Source of the DNA: Forficula auricularia
Lineage: Eukaryota; Arthropoda; Insecta; Dermaptera; Forficulidae
Length of the DNA stretch: 64,000 bases
Direction of reading: 5' to 3'
Assembly (NCBI GenBank): GCA_024734495.1
Contig: JALMQS010000069.1
Coordinates: 2,306,216 to 2,370,215, forward strand
The notes beneath the pieces are model-generated. The model saw only the letters and a list, made by a program, of their open reading frames with translations, was not told the origin of the DNA and did not search any database. Position 1 is the first letter of the stretch. The number at the start of each line of letters is the position of its first letter. The position numbers and the translations under genes were made by a program. Of this stretch, positions 56,586-64,000 are shown piece by piece.

Positions 56586-57225
56586 TGACTACATCTTTTA
56601 TGTAGATAATTTACATATTATTGCCAACGTTTCGTCAACTTTCTTGACTTCTTCAGGGCTCAAATGGCTAACTTTCCTGCATATTTGTCATTTTTATAAT
56701 TATTCTTTCTTAGTAACATATCAAGGCAAGTCAACATCAATCAGATTATAATTATTATTTCTTTGTAAACATTTCATAACATATAACTTTTAAGGAGTTA
56801 GGTGTTGGTTCTAGGTAAAACATTTTAATATAAAAATAAAACTTGAGCAAGATGCGAGGTGGGTTTCACAAAAAAAGAAATAAAACAAAATTGAGTTTTG
56901 AATTCGATATATTTCGGGGGGTGAGCCCATCATCAGGAATCGGTTTCTCTGACTCCTGATGATGGGCTCACCCCGAAAATATATCGAACTCAAAACTCCT
57001 GTTTTATTTCTTTTTTTGTGAAACTCACTCGCATCTTTGACTCAAGTTTTATTATTATATTGCCTTGATATGTTTACTAAGAAAGAATACATAATTATAA
57101 AAATGACAAATATGCAGGGAAGTTGACTATTTGAGCTCTGAAGAGGTCAACAAGGTTGACGAAGCGTTGGCAATAAAATGTAAATTGTCTGCATAAAAGA
57201 TGTAGTCCTTGTTTCCCTATAACAA
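56586..57225. repeat. Palindrome nested inside a palindrome, four hammerhead-like motifs
   Basis: The outer arms (56590-56735 and 57060-57225) pair tgccaacgtttcgtcaac with gttgacgaagcgttggca. Inside, 56795-57055 is a second foldback of the ggtgttggttctagg group. Outer motifs: minus CTGAAGA 56650-56656, stem II GTCAA/TTGAC, GAAA 56630-56633; plus CTGAAGA 57138-57144, stem II GTCAAC/GTTGAC, GAAG at 57161. Inner motifs: minus CTGATGA 56930-56936 with GAAA 56912-56915; plus CTGATGA 56956-56962 with GAAA 56975-56978, stem II GGG/CCC. Confidence 0.75.
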
Positions 57226-57443
57226 CTTTAATAATTTATGAATAATTAAATGATTTATTTTTTCAAAAACTAAAACGATATTTACTACTGAAGATAGTTA
57301 ACCTGTGGGAATCTAGACTGGCCATTACATATAAATAAATAAAAATAATTTATCAAGAATTTTAAATTTATTACAATTGTGGGACAAATAGAAAAATAGA
57401 AAAACATATTTGAAAGAAAAAATAATTTTTAAAGAAATATATA

Positions 57444-58873
57444 CAGTCGACTTTCGATAATTCGAATCACGATAATTCGAACTCTTTAGCTGATGACTTA
57501 GGTAAATCGAAAAAATGCTGTGTATTTTAATACGCTCAATAACTCGAAATCCTTTTCGTAACAAGAGGGGGAGAGAACGTTCTATAATTCGAACTAGGCC
57601 ACTTCTCCTCTTTATAATTCGAATTTTGATTTTGGAAAATGCTTTGGAACAGAGTTTTTATTTACTATTAGGTTTACTTCCGCAATTGTTAAAGGACAAT
57701 TTAAATATAAAAAGACTTGTTACCATTACCAAACATAAAATAAATTTAATATCTCAATATCTCTAAAAATTATCAAATGACAATTTCTATTCCTCAATTA
57801 CTTTAGGCCTATATGATTACATATAACATAAATTGACATGTAAATTTTTAAAAACTATTTCTTAATTTTTTTTAATTAGGTATGTTATTATTAGAGACTG
57901 CATTTTTATGCAGTAAAAAGTGCCAAAATATGCCATAAAATATGCAATTAAAAATGCTGACATTGCAAGTAATATGCAGAATCCGTTGAAATATGCTAAT
58001 ATATGCAGTAAAAGATGGCAAAATAAATTTTTTATGCACCTAAAAATGAAAATTGAAGACAAAAAGACTATATATTTGAAGGAGTGCTATGAAAGGAATA
58101 AAATGATAAAATAAGCTATAGAGACCAAGTGTCAAATATCTACTTTTATTTAGTAAAAAATTGCACAAAATTCTCATTATATTTAATATATTAAAAAATC
58201 TTTAAACTCAAAGAAATAATAGGTGCTCTTGAATAAAATCAACATAATAAATATAATAATTTTTCAAAAAATGTGAACAAAATAATACGGGTGGGAGGGT
58301 AGTTTTATTTAACAGGCTCGATTGTATTGTATTGCTTTTATTTTTTATATTAACAAGCTTTTCTTTTAAAAAATCTGCATTTGGTGCGAAATATGCAATA
58401 TTTGATAAAAAATCCTTAAAATGTGCAATTTTATTGAGAATTCTTCAAATATGCAATATTAATCAAATATGCAATTTTCTGAAATATTACTCAAATATGC
58501 AAAAATATACACTATAAAATTTAACCTAGAGTATCCTAGATGCATGATTCGGATAGATAAATGATGTATATCAATCCATCGTATGTGGCGGCAAACAAAA
58601 TATGCAATTGCATAGGAATCCGGTATCCAGTTATTCTCTATTGCAATGTTAATAAATATGTAATTTTTTTGTTCTTTTTTGTCGTTTTCATTATTTTTAC
58701 TTTTTTAATTGAGGCTGTATAAGAAATTTATGTAACCTCATACATATTTTGCAAAATATAATAAAAACTCTTAATAATTCGATTTTTTTTTCTTTCCTCT
58801 TGATAATTAAAAGTCTCGATAATTCGAATTTTTCTTGTAGTCCCTTGGATTTCGAATTATCGAGATTCGACTG
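57444..58873. mobile_element. pogo/Tigger-like element with foreign insert
   Basis: Left end CAGTCGACTTTCGATAATTC, right end the complement (ttatcgagattcgactg), flanked by TA (57442-57443, 58874-58875). Repeated gataattcgaa blocks near both ends are typical of pogo/Tigger elements. At 1430 bp it contains no recognisable transposase; the middle is an ATATGCA-rich insert (next entry). Confidence 0.75.
57890..58620. repeat. ATATGCA-rich block
   Basis: The hexamer ATGCAA/TATGCA and close variants occur roughly twenty times, in both orientations, between gcatttttatgcagta (57900) and atatgcaattgcatagg (58597). Frequent short subterminal repeats like this are found in hAT-type elements (inference). 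The 66-, 64- and 61-residue frames here are by-products of the repeat. Confidence 0.55.
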
Positions 58874-59175
58874 TATTAAATCATTACATCATTATAACCA
58901 AGGATGAACATAATACGTTAATATTTTGGAGTTTCTAAGCAATCTATCAATTTGTGCGATATGATTGATCGTCAAGAAGTCGGCATCTTTTGTAATCTCA
59001 CCTCAATAGAAGAACATTTATTATTATTAATAGGGGATTAAGTAGGGAGCCCCAGCATCTTAGGGTTTTCACACAGAAAGGAAAGAAGAAAAGAGAACAA
59101 AAAGAAGTGATGGTACACTGAAACTGTGGTTACCTTTTATATAAAACAATATGGGCTTTTGGGAGTCAAATAAAA

Positions 59176-60380
59176 ATATTTATTCAAACACCACACATTC
59201 TGAGGTATATGAGTCAACACTTTACTAGGATGTAGTGGTCGGTTGCCACAGGATACTTCTCGTAGATTAATCTACTTTTTAGACTGATGATGACAAGGCA
59301 TACTTATTGAAACGTCTCTTGAATAAAATATTAAGAACCAAAAACAGAAAAAATCTTTCATTTCTTATGGGAGAAGTATCCTGTGGCAACCGACTACTAC
59401 ATCCTAGTCAAGTGTTGACTCATATACAACCCTCTCTCCCGAATAATCGAATCAATATTGCATCCTCAATTACTCTCGACCTAGACAAACTGAATAAATG
59501 GGGCTCACAAAATTTAGTTAACTTCAATTCAAACAAGACTCAATGTTGTCTAATTTCTAGGCGCGAAAATAAAGATTTCCCTGATATTCACTTCGATTCG
59601 AATACCCTAAAAATGTGTGACAGCCTATCCATGTTGGGAGTCTCTGTCGCATCTGACCTGTCTTGGAATGAACACATCTCCTCTGTGGCGAAATCTGCAG
59701 CAAGGAAGATTGGCTTCTTATTCAGGTCCAAGCGATTTTACAAACCCCCACAACTTCTCACCATCTACAAGGCCCAAATCCGCCCCTGTCTCGAATACGG
59801 CTCTCATCTATGGAGAGGAGCCTCAAAATACTCTCTTGCTACCCTTGATGCAATTCAGAAACGAGCCGTCAGGCTAATTGACGATTCTACCCTCACCGAC
59901 TCCCTCGACTCGCTGGCTCATCGAAGAGATGTCTATGCCCTTTCCCTTTTCTATAGATACTATCACGGCAGGTTTTCTGATGAGATAAAATCAATAATTC
60001 CCCCCAAAGCATGCTTTGCACGTAGCACGCGTTTTGCCGACTCCCAACACTCTCTCGCGGTCAAATTAGAAAAGTGCCGGACCACTTCATTCGCGAATAC
60101 ATATATCCCCATGACTTCAAGGAACTGTAACTCTCTTCCAGCCTCTATCTTTCCCAGCACCTATAATCTTCAAACCTTCAAAACCGGAGTGCATAGACAC
60201 CTACATCTACACCCTCTCACTTAATCAACTTTCTCTTCCCTTCGGTAATGCAAGGTTCTTTCGAGATCCATAGGGGCTGCATCTTTACTGGTGCACCCCT
60301 TCTTGCATTCCATTGCATTAAAAAAAAAAAATATATATATATATATACCTCAGAATGTGTGGTGTTTGAATATTTAAACG
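59176..60380. repeat. Foldback with hammerhead-like loop, split by a LINE
   Basis: The left arm (59180-59260) runs ttcaaacaccacacattctg, gaggtatatgagtcaac and gccacaggatacttctc. Its complement is split: 59368-59425 and, after the LINE, 60345-60378 (cctcagaatgtgtggtgttt). The loop holds CTGATGA (59284-59290), T, an imperfect GACAAG/CTTATT stem II and GAAACGTC (GAAA 59309-59312). Confidence 0.75.
59428..60345 (+). pseudogene. 5'-truncated LINE (CR1/Jockey-like) inside the palindrome
   Basis: An open frame 59307-60224 (305 aa) is chimeric: about the first 40 residues come from the foldback, and the LINE part begins near SLPNNRINIASSITLDL. It contains the region after the RT catalytic Asp pair (LSMLGVSVASDLSWNEHI), then YKAQIRPCLEYGSHLWRG, SLATLDAIQKRAVRL, SLAHRRDVYALSLFYRYYHG and the tail IPMTSRNCNSLPASIFP. 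The endonuclease and RT catalytic motifs are absent. A short 3' untranslated region with cttcttgcattccattgc and an A run ends near 60330. ATATAC stands on both sides of the insertion, a probable short target duplication. Best-preserved copy of the family seen at 8497, 14823, 34715 and 38233. Confidence 0.85.
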
Positions 60381-61026
60381 AGTCATAGTCAGTTTAGTAC
60401 AATTTTTATCATAATAAAATAAATAGAAAAATATTTATTTATTTGAATTCCTTAAGATCGATATTACTTGCTTAGGTTTTTTACGTTCAAACGGCTTAAA
60501 CACGGATAATCAATCTTGAAGTCAATAGAATAAAAAAAGTATATAAATGAAAACATAAAACGAAATGAAAAATCTTTAATTTAGTGGTTTGCTATTAGTT
60601 GGTGAACTTTGATTAAAAATTGATTTTTAACTTCAATATTTATCAATCGAGACTTAAAAACAAAATAAATATTTATTTATTTATTTATTTTGGTGGAGGA
60701 AATGAAACTTTGTCTTTTTTATTAAAAGGGAAGAAATCAGAGAGTTTTCTCACGATGGTAAACTTTTTTTAAAACTCTATGATGAATAAAATAGAATAAA
60801 AAAATAAAAGAAATCAAAAGACATTATCAAAGATCTTATTAACTATTTTCAATTAAGATGTCAGAAAGGTTAAACATCGATTGGCTTTTAATTTATTTTT
60901 TCTAAGGGAATTTGAGGAAATTTCCTCGAGAAAGTTAGAGTTTTGAAAAATATATTTTTTAATTAAAAAAACTCACCAGTTTATATTCATAATAAATAAA
61001 TTTAACCAAAAAGCTCGAGATTTTTA
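60376..61026. other. AT-rich sequence, no gene seen
   Basis: Contains an ATTT microsatellite at about 60665-60692. No gene. Confidence 0.5.
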
Positions 61027-61975
61027 CTTTACCATAGAGGTTATGGTCAAGCATTGTAATCGTGCATGAAAAAAGTGGGTTTTTTGCTTCTTTTTTTTCG
61101 AAATATCTAAAAAACAGCTGAAACTATGCTGATTACAAAAATTGAGCAAAACCATGGCAGATTTTGTTAATGTGAAACCTACCAAGTATTTTTATCCAAT
61201 TTTAAAAAAATGTTTCACCAAGTACCAACACCAAATTCCTTAAAAACCAAAACCATGGCATTTCGCTCTACAAAAAAACTCTAATAAGTAAACATTGAAA
61301 AAATTATATTTTTCGAGATAATAATTGTTTTGTCTGTTAGTCTGTTAGTTTGTCTGTGCGTTACCAATTTTTGTGGACGAGTTAGCTCAAAAACTAGTGT
61401 GAATATCAAAACCAGATTTGACAGGTAGTTTAGGTCCATTGAGATTAAGAGCTGAATAGATTTTGGTGCATATAGACCCAAAATTAAGGGGGGGGGGTTG
61501 GAGGGGAGTTAAAAATTGAAAATCTAGGCCATTTGAGCAAACTCATACATAATCAGTGGGAGCCCAGAAGTCTAAAAATGCAAAAACTAACCACCCAAAA
61601 TGGGGGGGGGGGGTCAAAAATTGAAAATCTTGGCCAATTACCAAACTCAACCAAATTTTGTATGCATAATCAGTGTGACCCCAAAAGTCTAAAAATACAA
61701 ACTAACCAACCAAAATGGGGAGGGGGGTCAAAAATTGAAAATCTAGGCCGTTTGAGTAAACTCAACCAAATTTTTTATACATAATCAGTGGGCCCCCAGA
61801 AGTCTAAAAATGCAAAAACTAACCACCCAAAATGGGGGCAAAAATTGAAAATCTTTGCCATTTACCAAACTCAACCAAATTTTGTATATATAATCAGTGG
61901 GCCTCCAGAAGTATAAAAATGGAAAAACTAACCCCCTCCCCTACATGAATATAAATAATTTTATTAAATATTAAA
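61027..61975 (+). mobile_element. Element B, copy 3, with internal tandem units
   Basis: The left end CTTTACCATAG matches the family. From 61505 to 61970 a unit of about 115-120 bp (aaaattgaaaatctaggcc, ccaaattttgtatacataat, cagaagtctaaaaatgc, aaccacccaaaatggggg) repeats about four times with variable G runs. An 83-residue frame through it reflects the tandem repeat. The expected right end is missing. Confidence 0.65.
61160..61247 (-). mobile_element. 88-bp retroelement-end insertion with 13-bp target duplication
   Basis: CAAAACCATGGCA occurs at 61147-61159 and 61248-61260. The 88 bp between them, read on the minus strand, are aaggaatttggtgttggtac, ttggtgaaacat and acttggtaggtttcac. These are the terminal boxes shared by foldbacks at 10463, 30870, 56200 and 56790. 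Uninterrupted sequence is visible in other element B copies (20480-20510). It defines one end of the foldback family precisely. Confidence 0.85.
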
Positions 61976-62229
61976 TATCCTCTCTTTATGAAACACCATT
62001 ATAACCCAGTAAAAAACTCCTGTGTTTATATGTTTCACTATAAACCAACACCGCTTCCCCTAAATGTTATTGATTTTAAAGATGTCTGGAACAATAAAAT
62101 TAGTCGCGAACTTAATACTTAGGTATGCAAATTTAAATTTGACATATCTGGCAACATTTAAGTAGTATATATTTATAAGTTACCTATAGCAGCAAAATAA
62201 GTATAATTAAGGTAAATAAATAATAAGAT
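61976..62229. other. No gene; end-motif fragment
   Basis: tttcactataaaccaacacc at 62034 matches the target flank of the 4155 insertion. Nothing else recognised. Confidence 0.4.
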
Positions 62230-62400
62230 TGAAGTAGTTTTTGGAGACGGAATTCAAAAAAAGAGAGATAATTATAACTATTTTTTTATTCAAAACTCTG
62301 AAGAAGGAGGGAATAAACGTCGGTTTTTGAATAAAAAAAGATAGTTATAATTATCTTTATTTTTTTGAATTTTGGACTGCCTCATCAAAATCCACTTAAT
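62230..62400 (+). repeat. Retroelement-like unit, hammerhead-like motif with internal deletion
   Basis: CTGAAGAAGGAGGGAATAAA (62291) is followed directly by CGTCGG; relative to the motif at 30417-30445 about nine bases containing the stem II 3' side and GAAA are deleted. The end gaattttggactgcctcatc matches 33075 and 50690. Flanking aagatagttataattatct forms a hairpin. Confidence 0.6.
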
Positions 62401-62982
62401 AAGTATATAAATAAATATTTTTTATTAATTTTTCCAAACAAAAATTTATTTATTTTTCTTTGTAGAAATAGTATGTATGAAATGGGCAGTTTTTGCTAAA
62501 ATGTTCTTATGTTTTATTTAAAAAGAGGGTCGCGCAATTAAATATGTATAGCACTTGAATGATCTCCTGTTTGGCTAGAAGTTTGACAACCCACGAAACA
62601 TGAATAACATTTAATCATTCTTTTATCTGATTTTGTGCCAATCAAGTTTTTGAATATAACATTGAATTAATTCTATACATTGTTCTTTCCTCGTTTTGAA
62701 TGATCAAGACTAGAGTTTCACTTGTGACATTTCAAAGTATCCATTCATGCACAATCAAACGAATTTCCTTATCGAAAATCTAGAATATAAAAATGACACA
62801 ATCAGAGCATCTAATTTAGAAGTCAAATTATTCTCTACACAGTATGCTCAATGAGCGAATCCCGCTGGGAGAAATGAGAGATAATTTCTTTCATTTTTAC
62901 TTTACCATACAGGGAATATTGGTCAAGTAATGTAATCGTGCATGAAATAAGCTGAAGTGTTCTGATGTGGCCATCCACTTGA
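62401..62982. other. AT-rich sequence, no gene seen
   Basis: A partial element B end lies at 62898-62945. Nothing else recognised. Confidence 0.45.
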
Positions 62983-63622
62983 CTTTACCATACAACCTGG
63001 CCCCTCACTTATATTTAATATTTAATAAAATTATTTATAATAATGTAGGGGAGGGGGGTTAGTTTTTGCATTTTTAGAGTTCTGGGGAGGCCCACTGATT
63101 ACGTATACAAAAAAATTTGGTTGAGTTTGGTACAAGAGCCTATATTTTCATTTTTTGATCCTACACCCCTCCCCCTCCATTTTGGGCAGTTAGTTTTTGC
63201 ATTTTTAGACTTCTGGAGCCCCACTGATTATGTTTACAAAATTTGGTTGAGTTTGCTCAAATGGCCTAGATTTTTAATTTTTACCCCCTCCACCCCCCCT
63301 TAATTTTGGATCGATATGCACCAAAATCTAATCAGCTCTTAATCTCAATGGATCAAAAACTACGTGTGAAATTTGGTTTCGATATTCACACTAGTTTTTG
63401 AGCTAGCTCGTCCACAAAAATTTGGTAACGCACAGACTAACAGACAACCAGACAACTAGACAGACTAACAGACAATTTGACAAAAAAATTATTATCTAAA
63501 AAAATATAATTTTTTCGATGTTCACTTATTAGAGCTTTTTTGTAGACCGAAATGCCATGGTTTCGTTGAACCACTTTTTTCATTCACGATTACATTACTT
63601 GACCATAACCCGTATGGTAAAG
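62983..63622 (-). mobile_element. Element B, copy 4 (minus)
   Basis: CTTTACCATAC at the left and GTATGGTAAAG at the right, 640 bp. Its first 430 bp are the inverse of 61505-61975, including the truncated flank atttaatatttaataaaatt. Non-coding. Confidence 0.7.
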
Positions 63623-64000
63623 TAAAATGTGTTGTTTTTTTGCTTTCTAAAATATCTCAAAACGGCTGAAACTATTTTGATTTAAAAAATTGAGCAAAAC
63701 CATGATGTTATGGTCTACAAAAAGCCCTAATGAGTGAAAATCGAAAAAATTATATTTTTCGAGATATTAATTGTTTTCTCAAACTTTACATTCTATTTAA
63801 TAAAAATAATTGAATTTTTTGATTAATAATTGTTGGACAGAGTGATAATGGTACATATTGTGATAATTTCGATGTAAGGTAATTTTTCCCATCTTAAGAT
63901 TTTTCCAAGGTATGTCCATTTTGATGTATTTTTTGAGAGTGTGTTGTTTTGTGATGTGAAGTTGTGATCGTATATTTTGTAATGATTGGATTTGTATTGA
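63623..64000. other. Element B fragment, then unrecognised AT-rich DNA
   Basis: 63630-63785 repeats the inner part of element B in plus orientation (caaaacggctgaaactattt, aaaccatgatgttatgg) without its terminal repeat. No gene follows to the window end. Confidence 0.45.

Overview
The window looks like repeat-dominated nuclear DNA from an animal, most likely an arthropod and probably an insect. It is very AT-rich, full of homopolymer runs and stop codons in all frames. I found no complete host gene. Everything codable that I can identify is transposon-derived: CR1/Jockey-like non-LTR retrotransposon pieces, a Tc1/mariner transposase remnant with DD41D spacing, and fragments of a mariner transposase of the plant Stowaway type. 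The organism call rests on the mix of transposon families (inference), not on a marker gene.

Layout. 0-11 kb: long palindromic (foldback) repeats, a small TIR element in two opposed copies, a pogo/Tigger-like MITE and a LINE 3' end. 11-20 kb: a Helitron-like 3' end, several MITEs (one hAT-like with an 8-bp target duplication, one TA-flanked inside a LINE fragment), a foldback with two opposed hammerhead-like motifs, and an inverted pair of tRNA-like SINEs around a LINE fragment. 20-28 kb: a TIR repeat (called element B here), the DD41D mariner remnant, a direct duplication, and a 1.7-kb reverse transcriptase split by one frameshift. 28-36 kb: a tandem SINE array, a 648-bp foldback with arms near 290 bp, and more hammerhead-bearing foldbacks. 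36-46 kb: one LINE nested in another, a Helitron-like element, a 119-bp tandem repeat, a Stowaway-like mariner, and one sharply GC-rich coding-like island. 46-64 kb: a duplicated block with a MITE-filled and an empty site, a palindrome inside a palindrome, a pogo-like element holding an ATATGCA-rich insert, a LINE inside a palindrome, and opposed copies of element B.

The recurring theme is a short RNA-like motif: CTGANGA, one extra base, a hairpin, then GAAA. It occurs about 20 times on both strands. The hairpin sequence differs between families but usually still pairs. That is the hammerhead ribozyme core, apart from the consistent extra base before stem II. Hammerheads are known in Penelope-like retroelements, retrozymes and some SINEs. 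Here the motifs sit in short foldbacks with no Penelope reverse transcriptase or GIY-YIG domain nearby, so I read them as non-autonomous or decayed ribozyme-bearing retroelements. Two insertions of this class show 12-bp and 13-bp target duplications.

There is no sign of operons, CRISPR arrays or a prokaryotic replicon. The repeats do not form a pathway. They record successive insertions, and nesting order can be read directly in several places.
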